In this document: piece after piece, positions 1 through 5,431 of the stretch
How positions within the stretch are numbered: the stretch's first letter is position 1
Layout: every line of letters begins with the position of its first letter
Source: DASUPK01 sp036276255
GTDB lineage: Bacteria > Actinomycetota > Thermoleophilia > Solirubrobacterales > 70-9
NCBI GenBank assembly: GCA_036276255.1
Contig: DASUPK010000170.1
Coordinates: 1-6,469, forward strand
DNA: 6,469 nt
Direction of reading: 5' to 3'
The notes under the pieces: model-generated
The model's database searches: none
Seen by the model: only the letters and a program-made list of their open reading frames with translations
What the model was told of the DNA's origin: nothing
Translations under genes and position numbers: made by a program

Positions 1-144
1 TAGCGAGCCACGACCGACAGCCTAGATCAGGTTGACGTGCTCACATCTTTCCGGGCGAAGCGCCACTTCTCGTCCAAAGCGCTACTCCGACAGCCCGGCA
101 ACCTGGCGATAGCCGGTGATACCGACCTGACGCGATGATGAGTG
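1..144. other. Intergenic stretch at left edge, no gene recognised
   Basis: I see no supported gene here. All three plus-strand frames hit stops early (the first bases are TAG, and stops recur within the first 40 bases), and the minus-strand frame I followed is short and without recognisable motifs. The stretch lies downstream of the minus-strand hydrophilin-like gene and its hairpin. If the tRNA-scar interpretation is right, it belongs to the interior of the integrated element. Confidence 0.5.
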
Positions 145-184
145 CACGGCCGAGCTCTACCTGCTGTCCAGGCGCTCGGCCGTG
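145..184 (-). terminator. Strong hairpin 16 bases past the stop of the small hydrophilic gene
   Basis: CACGGCCGAGC (145-155) and GCTCGGCCGTG (174-184) are perfect 11-bp inverted arms. Inside the 18-base loop a second short stem forms between CCTG (160-163) and CAGG (169-172). On the minus strand the structure starts 16 bases after the stop of the gene ending at 200, the normal place for a terminator. There is no T-tract after it on the minus strand, so it would be the U-tract-less type often proposed in high-GC actinobacteria. It could also be a protein-binding dyad. Confidence 0.5.
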
Positions 185-199
185 ACGCTCAATGACTGC

Positions 200-604
200 C
201 TAGAGTGCGCCCTCGGTGCCCTTCGTCGCGCCCTTCGTTGAGGGATCCGGGTTATTCGGAGGGGACTCTCCGCCGCCCAGTGCTCCGGACTCGCTTCCTA
301 GACCCATCTCGCCGCTTCCTCCCTTGCTGGCGGGCGTGTCGCCGACGGTCCGGGGTCGGTTGCCGTCCTCTTTCTGATCCTCTCCGGCCGATTTCTTGAC
401 CTTCGAGTAGTCGGTCCCGGTTGATTCAGAGCCTCTTGCAGGCGGGCCGCCAGAGGTAGCACCGCCCGTCTTGGTCAGGGCCTCTGCATCTTGCTCGCCG
501 CGAGCCATCGTCCCGTTTACGTCCTCCTCGCGGCTTTCCTTGTAAGCGTGTAGCGGAGTGTCTTGCACCGCATCCGCCGTCGTGTTGCCTTTCTCGTCAG
601 GCAT
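200..604 (-). CDS. Small disordered Gly-rich hydrophilin-like protein (134 aa)
   Basis: No named family is recognised. The predicted 134-residue protein is extremely hydrophilic and low in complexity. Glycine makes up about 18% (24 residues), it is rich in Glu, Asp, Lys, Ser and Thr, and it has no Cys, Trp, Phe or Ile. There is no signal peptide or membrane segment, so it is probably cytosolic and intrinsically disordered. This composition resembles hydrophilins/LEA-like stress proteins, but that is compositional analogy only. I place the start at the ATG of 604-602 (protein begins MPDEKGNTTADAV) because GCGAGGAG sits about 5 bases upstream of it. The in-frame ATG at 619 would put this ribosome site inside the coding region. 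An AT-rich spacer with TATAGT-like elements lies upstream and a strong hairpin follows the stop. It may be cargo of the integrated element inferred from the tRNA scar at 988. Confidence 0.62.
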   Translation of the reverse strand: MPDEKGNTTADAVQDTPLHAYKESREEDVNGTMARGEQDAEALTKTGGATSGGPPARGSESTGTDYSKVKKSAGEDQKEDGNRPRTVGDTPASKGGSGEMGLGSESGALGGGESPPNNPDPSTKGATKGTEGAL

Positions 605-630
605 GAGTACTCCTCGCATTGGGTGTCATC

Positions 631-680
631 ACAACACTATACTCTATATTCATGAATAATAATTCTAGTAATTTGGCTCC
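631..680. promoter_or_regulatory. AT-rich divergent spacer with 12-bp palindrome
   Basis: This is the most AT-rich patch in the window and lies between the minus-strand hydrophilic gene and the plus-strand HTH remnant. It contains a perfect 12-bp palindrome, TATTCATGAATA, at 647-658. On the minus strand TATAGT (641-636) is a reasonable -10 for the gene starting at 604, but the hexamer 17 bases further upstream does not resemble TTGACA. A divergent arrangement beside an HTH gene makes an operator plausible. No site for a named regulator is recognised. Confidence 0.4.
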
Positions 681-687
681 TACAAAC

Positions 688-918
688 GTGGCCGGCCCCC
701 TGGGACTTCCTCACCAACCACGCTCTCGTGCTCTTGTGCGTCGTGCGTGACCCGGGCATCCGGCTCCGGGATATCGCTTCTGCCGTCGGGATCACCGAGC
801 GGAGCGCCCAAAGGTTCTTTCCGATCTGGTCGACGAGGGCTCATGCAAAGCAGCTATCGCCCCCGCTGCTCCTGGATCCGGCGTCGGGTACCAGCCGTGC
901 CGAACTGAGAGCGACTGA
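688..918 (+). pseudogene. Frameshifted winged-HTH transcriptional regulator
   Basis: Translation from 701 reads WDFLTNHALVLL, continues through DPGIRLRDIASAVGITERSAQR, and matches the small one-domain winged-HTH (MarR/ArsR-like) regulators common in actinobacteria. The pattern is an N-terminal helix, then the LRDIA...GITERSAQR helix-turn-helix. At 814/815 the frame breaks. The next expected residues, LSDLVDEG, appear from 817 in the +2-shifted frame, so a single missing A after AGG would restore R-I-LSDLVDEG. That shifted frame runs to TGA at 916, but after DEG it no longer resembles the family, where a basic wing (GRRNxY) is expected. Upstream, GTG at 688 reads V-A-G-P and is out of frame with WDFLTN by one base in a C5 run (696-700), which may be a second lesion. 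There is no Shine-Dalgarno. The DNA-binding fold cannot be made as one protein. Sequencing error is the alternative. Confidence 0.6.
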
Positions 919-987
919 CCGGATCTCAAGTGATCTCAGCGTGCCTGGTGTGACTCGGCATGAGCTCGCCGAACGCCATCCAGGCAT

Positions 988-1029
<42 letters not shown>

Positions 1030-1048
1030 TGTGCGTAGGCGTACGAAG

Positions 1049-1074
1049 CGATGGCGCCGGCGGCCGGCTCATCG
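1049..1074 (-). terminator. GC-rich hairpin downstream of the oxidoreductase gene
   Basis: CGATG (1049-1053) pairs with CATCG (1070-1074), enclosing GCCGG (1056-1060) and CCGGC (1064-1068) around a three-base loop. It sits about 25 bases past the minus-strand stop at 1099. There is no clear T-tract on the minus strand, so termination is inferred from position and stability only. Confidence 0.35.
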
Positions 1075-1098
1075 GACGCTTCGGCAGAGGATCTGGCC

Positions 1099-2145
1099 CT
1101 AAGCGGCTTGGACTGCCGCGGGTGCGGCGGCGTCGAGCATCTCGCGAAGTTGTCCCTCCGGCACTCCGAGCGGTAGGACGAGGTCGATCGCGTCTGCTCC
1201 GGCGTCGAGCCAGGCCCGAACGGCGTCCGGTGCCTCCGCGTAGGTGCTCATCACGGTCACCTCGCGGGCCAGAGGCTCCGCAGCCGCGGGCAGCTGCGGA
1301 GGCCCGCCACTCTGGTTGGAGGCGAGCAGCGCATCGACCTCCCTTGTGAATCCAAATCGATCGCGGAGCATGCGTGGATAGATCGGGCCCATGCGAGTCA
1401 GGTAGGCGAGCAGCCAACTCGCGGCGATCCGGCGGGTTGCAGCCTCGTCCTCGCCAATCGCGAGGGGGACGCTTGCAGTGACCCCGGTCGTGGTCGGGTC
1501 CTCGGCCCGCGCTTCACCCTCGGCGAGGAGTGTCCGTCCATCCCGCAATCGCGAGCGGGCCCACAGAAACGGCAGCCAGTGGTCGGCGAGCTCGCCCGCC
1601 AGACGGACCGAGGCCGGCGAAAGCGCGGCGAGGGAGATCTCCACAGGCCACTCGGGCGGAGCCCCGAGGCGGAGTGCCCTCACGTCGTCTCTCTCGAGCG
1701 GCACCCGGTCGCCCCGGAGCAGTGCCCTGACGACGACGATCGTCTTACGCATCCGATCGATCGGCCGCTTCCAGGCGAGGCCGTGCAGGCCCTCGACCAG
1801 CGGCGGGCTGCTCGCGCCGAGGCCGAGCTCGAAGCGGCCATGGGAAGCTCGCTGCAGGCCCGCGGCGGCCATCGCTATCGCCGTCGGCGTGCGGCTCCAG
1901 ACCGGGAGAACACCGGTGGCGAGCCCGATGCGCGAGGTGACCCCGGCGATCTGCGCAAGGAGCACGACCGCGTCCTGGGTCCAGCCCTCGGCGGCCCCGA
2001 ACTGCGCGTAGCCGAGCTTCTCTGCACTCATCGCGAGCCGGATCGTCGCCTCCGCATCCTCCTGGAACGGCGTGATTCCGATGCCCACCCGCGGAGCGGC
2101 ACCCGGCGAGGCGCCGGTTGTCCGGTTGTTCTCGGGCGGGGTCAT
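1099..2145 (-). CDS. LLM-class flavin/F420-dependent oxidoreductase
   Basis: This 348-residue protein belongs to the bacterial luciferase-like monooxygenase superfamily. These are TIM-barrel enzymes using FMN or coenzyme F420 for oxidation or reduction of small substrates in the cytosol. Family signatures run in order: VGIGITPF (about residues 20-27, first barrel strand), AEKLGYAQFGAAEG (41-54), SRIGLATGVLPVWSRTP (71-87), then ASHGRFELGLGASSPPLVEG (100-119) followed by the RP...R helix. The style resembles actinobacterial F420-dependent members, but cofactor and substrate cannot be fixed from sequence alone. Length is normal for the superfamily (about 290-350). The first 18 residues are Pro/Gly-rich and look dispensable, so GTG codon 20 is an alternative start. 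ATG 2145 has no convincing Shine-Dalgarno. The C-terminus ends in an Ala-rich tail. It is transcribed divergently from the lipid-enzyme block across about 165 bases and is the only gene in its unit here. Confidence 0.88.
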   Translation of the reverse strand: MTPPENNRTTGASPGAAPRVGIGITPFQEDAEATIRLAMSAEKLGYAQFGAAEGWTQDAVVLLAQIAGVTSRIGLATGVLPVWSRTPTAIAMAAAGLQRASHGRFELGLGASSPPLVEGLHGLAWKRPIDRMRKTIVVVRALLRGDRVPLERDDVRALRLGAPPEWPVEISLAALSPASVRLAGELADHWLPFLWARSRLRDGRTLLAEGEARAEDPTTTGVTASVPLAIGEDEAATRRIAASWLLAYLTRMGPIYPRMLRDRFGFTREVDALLASNQSGGPPQLPAAAEPLAREVTVMSTYAEAPDAVRAWLDAGADAIDLVLPLGVPEGQLREMLDAAAPAAVQAA

Positions 2146-2279
2146 GGTTGGGCGTTACGCGAGAGAAGGAACGGCGGATTGGAGCAGAAGAGCGGACCTG
2201 CTGGGTAGTTGTGGCGACGAATGACCCTGCCGCCTGCGGAGGCATCCTGACATGCAGTGCGGGGTGTTCCACGTTCCCC

Positions 2280-2294
2280 GGCGGACAGTCCGCC
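2280..2294. promoter_or_regulatory. 15-bp dyad just upstream of the patatin gene
   Basis: GGCGGAC-A-GTCCGCC is a perfect 7-bp inverted repeat around one central base. It lies immediately upstream of TAGGCT at 2297-2302, a TAnnnT hexamer ten bases before the ATG at 2312. If that hexamer is a -10 box, the dyad occupies the -35 to -10 spacer, a classic repressor site. The 2146-2311 spacer also carries the promoter of the divergent oxidoreductase, so the dyad could serve both genes. No cognate regulator is recognised. Confidence 0.35.
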
Positions 2295-2296
2295 AC

Positions 2297-2302
2297 TAGG
2301 CT
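2297..2302 (+). promoter_or_regulatory. Possible -10 box for a (near-)leaderless patatin transcript
   Basis: TAGGCT fits the actinobacterial TAnnnT -10 pattern, and a transcript starting about seven bases later would begin almost at the ATG at 2312. No good Shine-Dalgarno precedes that ATG (only TTGGA directly against it), which is consistent with leaderless translation. There is no recognisable -35 hexamer, so the call rests on spacing alone. Confidence 0.3.
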
Positions 2303-2311
2303 GACCTTGGA

Positions 2312-3394
2312 ATGGCCCTCGACGACCGGTTGGACCTGTACGAGGTGAAGGCGCAATTCGAGCGCTTCACCGAATGGCTGGACCTGGGGGAGATCGTCGC
2401 CGACCTGGGGTTCCTGCGGCGGGCGCGACGAACGCTGCTGCCCCTGCCACTGATCGACCGACCTGCGCCGATCGATCCCTCGGCGCACCTGCAGCCGTTC
2501 CGCTCACGACCGGTGCCGGAGCTTCAGGGCAAGCGGATCGCTCTGGTGGCATCGGGGGGCGGCGGGGCGGCCGTGGCCCTCGCGGGGGTCAAACGTGCCT
2601 TCGAGGAGGCGGGGATCGAGCCGGCTGAGATCATCGGGTGCTCCGGCGGCGCGATCTGGGGCTCGATGTGGGCGGCGGGGATGAGCTCCGACGAAATGAC
2701 GGACTTCTCCCTCTCCTGGCGACCGGAGGACTACCTGGACATCCAGTGGCTGAAGCTTCCGCGGTTCGCCCTCTCGGCGCTCAGAGGGTTCTCGGGGCTG
2801 GCGAAGGGGGAGGCGATCGAACGCCTCTTCGACACGCGGTTGACCAGGATGCCGTGCGGGGAGGCGCCCATTCCGATCACGACCATCGTCTACAACATGG
2901 ACCTCGGCAGGGTCGAGTACTTCGGATCGACGCGCACGCCCGAGGTCACCATCGGCCACCTCGTCCGAGTGGCGATCGCGCTGCCCCTGTTCATCGAGTC
3001 GGTCTCCGTGCGCGGCCATCTCTACGTGGACGGGGGGATCATCGAGAACTGGCCGGCACAGCCGGCGGTCGAAGCCGGTGACCGCTTCGACCACGTGATC
3101 GGCGTCAACCTGATGCTGCCCAAGGGCTTCGAGCCCCGGGACATAAGCGGCTGGCCGGATAGGACCGGCGGCCTGCTCCAGGCGAGCCGACAGCTGCAGC
3201 AGGGCTACCACCTCGAATTGGCGCGGCGGGCGAAGGACGAACTGGGGGAGAAGCTGAAGCTGATCGAGCCGATCGACGAGGCGGAGATCCGAGGGGTCTC
3301 GTTCTACGACCTGTTCCTGGACCGGACCCAGTGGCCGCGGCTGATCCAGCAGGGCTACGAGTCGGCGACCCGGGTGCTGCAGGGCTTCCGCTGA
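2312..3394 (+). CDS. Patatin-like phospholipase family protein
   Basis: This 360-residue protein is a predicted serine acyl hydrolase of the patatin family, which removes fatty acyl chains from phospholipids or neutral lipids using a Ser-Asp dyad. After an unrecognised, charged N-terminal extension (residues 1-73) the fold begins with KRIALVASGGGG (74-85). The nucleophile motif GCSGG (109-113, Ser111) follows, then a family-typical VRVAIALPLFIESV helix region (218-231) and the catalytic Asp240 in DGG (240-242). The glycine-rich oxyanion loop reads GGGGAA where the family usually has GGGxRG, so the customary Arg/Lys is absent. There is no signal peptide or membrane helix, so it is probably cytosolic or membrane-peripheral. 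ATG 2312 is the only sensible start, with an in-frame TAG at 2297. It is first in a same-strand block with an SCP2-hydrolase 41 bases downstream, GDPD and PAP2 genes. Confidence 0.88.
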   Translation: MALDDRLDLYEVKAQFERFTEWLDLGEIVADLGFLRRARRTLLPLPLIDRPAPIDPSAHLQPFRSRPVPELQGKRIALVASGGGGAAVALAGVKRAFEEAGIEPAEIIGCSGGAIWGSMWAAGMSSDEMTDFSLSWRPEDYLDIQWLKLPRFALSALRGFSGLAKGEAIERLFDTRLTRMPCGEAPIPITTIVYNMDLGRVEYFGSTRTPEVTIGHLVRVAIALPLFIESVSVRGHLYVDGGIIENWPAQPAVEAGDRFDHVIGVNLMLPKGFEPRDISGWPDRTGGLLQASRQLQQGYHLELARRAKDELGEKLKLIEPIDEAEIRGVSFYDLFLDRTQWPRLIQQGYESATRVLQGFR

Positions 3395-3422
3395 GCCCTC
3401 GGCGCAGCCGCGCGCAGGAGCC

Positions 3423-3439
3423 CCATACTCTGCGTATGG
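3423..3439 (+). promoter_or_regulatory. TACTCT element and short hairpin over the hydrolase start
   Basis: TACTCT (3426-3431) fits TAnnnT four bases before the ATG at 3436. AGGAG at 3416-3420 is 15 bases from the ATG, too far for an ideal Shine-Dalgarno. CCATAC (3423-3428) and GTATGG (3434-3439) form a 6-bp stem with a 5-base loop that would bury the start codon in RNA. Whether this is a leaderless promoter, a translational gate or chance is undecided. Confidence 0.25.
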
Positions 3440-4626
3440 CAGTTGTCGACGCCGAAGAACGGCCGACACCAGAGAGCCGCCCTCCCGCCGGGCTCACCGC
3501 CCTGATCGAGCGCTTCGACCCCGATGTGATCGACGTGCCCAGCGGCTCGGCGCGCATCCGCCTGGCCGTCGATGGCGAGGGCGAGTGGGAGGCGGTGATC
3601 GATGACGGCGCGATCGAGTTGCAGCCGGTGATCGACCGCCAGCCCGACGCCCTGTTGAGCGCCGACTGGGCAACCTGGGAGGAGATCGCGCGTGACGTGC
3701 GCGGTGGAATGGTTGCCTTCCGCGAGGGCCGCCTGAGGGTCCGGCAGAATCTGCACCTCGGCGTCGGCTTCCTTGCCGCCACCAGCGGCATAGCCGACGA
3801 GCGCCGGCTTCGCTTCGAATCCGTCCGCACCCGGCTCGGCAAGATCTCGACGCTCTCGGCGGGCGAGGGCGATCCCGTGATCTGCGTGCACGGGCTGGGC
3901 GCGACGAAGGCCTCATTTCTCCCCACGGTCGCCGCGCTCGCCGACCACCATCGAGTGATCGCCATGGACCTGCCGGGGTTCGGCGATTCGGATAAGCCAC
4001 TCGGCGCCCCCTATGACGCTCCCTACTTCGCTCGCGCAATCAAGGCCCTGCTCGACGAGCTGGAGATCGAGCGCGCCCACCTGATCGGCAACAGCATGGG
4101 CGGGCGCGTGGCGATCGAGATGGGGCTGCTGCGACCCGAGCGCACCGGGAGGATGGCCCTGCTCAGCCCGGCGCTCGCCTGGTTGCGAAGTCGCCGCTGG
4201 CGCTGGCTGCTCCAGGCACCGCTCCCCATGCTCGGCCTGATCCAGCCGGCGCCGCGCACGATCACCGAGCCGATCGTCCGCAACCTGGTCCCAGGTGGCA
4301 AGGACGGCTGGTCGGCCGCGGGCGTGGATGAGTTCCTGCGCTCTTATCTCACCCCGCGCGGTCGGGTTGCCTTCTACGAGGCAGCCCGAAGCATCTACCT
4401 CGACGAGCCGCACGGCGAACGCGGCTTCTGGACTCGACTCGCCGAGCTATCGCCCCAGACACTGTTCATCTGGGGGCGCCATGATCAGCTCGTGCCGCTG
4501 GCCTTCAGGAAGCACGTCGAGCGGGCTCTTCCCGCGGCGCGTCACCTGGAGCTTGACTGCGGCCACGTGCCGCAGCTCGAGGCACCGAAGCAAACGCACA
4601 ACGCCATCCGCGAGTTCTTCGCCTGA
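3436..4626 (+). CDS. SCP2-domain / alpha-beta hydrolase fusion protein
   Basis: Two domains are visible in 396 residues. Residues about 18-118 resemble an SCP2 (sterol-carrier-like) lipid-binding fold, with ALLSADWATWEEIARDVRGG and a FREGRLRVRQNL strand-turn typical of that family. Residues about 125-396 are an alpha/beta hydrolase. They show the oxyanion HGLG (152-155), the nucleophile elbow GNSMGG with Ser220, Asp350 in WGRHD and His377 in CGHVPQLE, so a complete catalytic triad is present. The likely role is cytosolic hydrolysis of a lipid ester presented by the SCP2 domain, but the substrate is not determinable. I chose ATG 3436 because the longer frame from 3331 would run 64 bases into the patatin gene and adds Pro/Arg-rich sequence unlike the family. 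The stop TGA (4624-4626) shares its last base with the next gene's ATG, indicating translational coupling. Confidence 0.87.
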   Translation: MAVVDAEERPTPESRPPAGLTALIERFDPDVIDVPSGSARIRLAVDGEGEWEAVIDDGAIELQPVIDRQPDALLSADWATWEEIARDVRGGMVAFREGRLRVRQNLHLGVGFLAATSGIADERRLRFESVRTRLGKISTLSAGEGDPVICVHGLGATKASFLPTVAALADHHRVIAMDLPGFGDSDKPLGAPYDAPYFARAIKALLDELEIERAHLIGNSMGGRVAIEMGLLRPERTGRMALLSPALAWLRSRRWRWLLQAPLPMLGLIQPAPRTITEPIVRNLVPGGKDGWSAAGVDEFLRSYLTPRGRVAFYEAARSIYLDEPHGERGFWTRLAELSPQTLFIWGRHDQLVPLAFRKHVERALPAARHLELDCGHVPQLEAPKQTHNAIREFFA

Positions 4627-5282
4627 TGACCATCCTGATCGGCCACGGTGGTGCGAGCGCGATCGCTCCAGCGAATACGATCGCATCGTTCGACGCAGCC
4701 CGGCGCGCGGGTGTCGACATGATCGAGTTCGACGTCCGGCCGCGGGGATCGCGGCTGCTGGTGGCGCACCTCGCCCCCCAGACTCTCCGGCGCCGCTGCC
4801 TGACTCTCGACGACGCCCTGGACCACCTCGCGCAGCCGCGCTTCTCGGGGATCGGGTTGAACGTGGACGTCAAGGGCCGGGGCTGCGAATCGGCGATCGT
4901 GGCGATGCTGCGCGGGCGCGGCCTGCTGGAGCGCTCCCTGATCTCATCCCAGTCGGCGGACATCGTCGAAACGGTGCGGACAGTCGCTGCGAATGCCCGG
5001 ACGGCAATCTCGATCGGCGGATACATCTCTCGCCGCGCCAACCGCTGGCACCCGCATGCCTGGCGTGAGCGGCTGCTGCATGAGCTCGCCGCTGGCCGCT
5101 TCGGCGACGTGATGCTGCACCACAAGCTCGTGGAAGCTGAGATCGCGGAGGCCATCGGGCGACTCGGCCGCCGGCTGTTCGCCTGGACCGTCGACGAACC
5201 AGCGCTGTTCGCGAGGATCGCCGATCTCGGCGTCGCCGGCGTGGCGACGAATGACCCGGCGCGCCTCCGGGTGCCGCGTTGA
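4626..5282 (+). CDS. Glycerophosphodiester phosphodiesterase family protein
   Basis: This 218-residue TIM-barrel protein is of the GDPD/GlpQ/UgpQ type. Family members split glycerophosphodiesters into glycerol-3-phosphate and an alcohol with a divalent metal. The order of motifs fits: GHGGAS (6-11, catalytic His7), APANT (14-18), IEFDV (33-37, metal ligands Glu34/Asp36), His48 in VAHL, NVDVKG (79-84, Asp81 and Lys83 in the usual E-x-K place) and FAWTVDE (185-191, Trp187). Deviations from textbook members are HRG to HGG, PENT to PANT, the HD pair to HL, and the third metal Glu to Asp. Both putative catalytic histidines remain, so activity is plausible but specificity may differ. It is somewhat short for the family (about 230-250). 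No signal peptide is seen, so it is cytosolic. It overlaps the preceding hydrolase stop by one base and lacks a good ribosome site of its own. Confidence 0.85.
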   Translation: MTILIGHGGASAIAPANTIASFDAARRAGVDMIEFDVRPRGSRLLVAHLAPQTLRRRCLTLDDALDHLAQPRFSGIGLNVDVKGRGCESAIVAMLRGRGLLERSLISSQSADIVETVRTVAANARTAISIGGYISRRANRWHPHAWRERLLHELAAGRFGDVMLHHKLVEAEIAEAIGRLGRRLFAWTVDEPALFARIADLGVAGVATNDPARLRVPR

Positions 5283-5431
5283 CAGGCGTTCATCCTGGCT
5301 CTCCGCTCTGGCAGGACCGTGCATACCTGAACCGTCGCCTGAAGGTGGGCTCGAAGACGACCCAAGGACGTGGCGCTGGTGAGATGCCTGCCATTTCCTC
5401 GATAACCACAAACTTAGGTCTCACGCCTACG
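5283..5431 (+). other. Spacer before the PAP2 gene, start region ambiguous
   Basis: This stretch stays open in the PAP2 frame back to TTG 5279. The extra residues are polar, Arg/Gly-rich and unlike the family, so I treat it as non-coding. From about 5395 to 5435 the base composition drops in GC, as a promoter would. TACGAT (5428-5433) fits TAnnnT and lies four bases before GTG 5438. No -35 is obvious. Confidence 0.35.

Noticed and set aside
205..399. Plus-strand frame opposite the hydrophilic gene
   Set aside because: Short, Arg-rich and without a ribosome site, whereas the minus strand has a clear ribosome site and a trailing hairpin.
3331..3435. Upstream extension of the SCP2-hydrolase to GTG 3331
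   Set aside because: It would overlap the patatin coding end by 64 bases, and its Pro/Arg-rich residues do not belong to the SCP2 fold.
2504..3469. Long minus-strand open frame (321 aa) opposite the patatin gene
   Set aside because: It is Arg/Pro/Gln-rich and without family motifs, as expected for an antisense frame in GC-rich coding DNA. The opposite strand has clear catalytic motifs.
5279..5284. Perfect TTGACA as a -35 box for the PAP2 gene
   Set aside because: It overlaps the GDPD stop codon, and no -10-like hexamer lies 16-18 bases downstream (the 17-spaced hexamer is TCCGCT).
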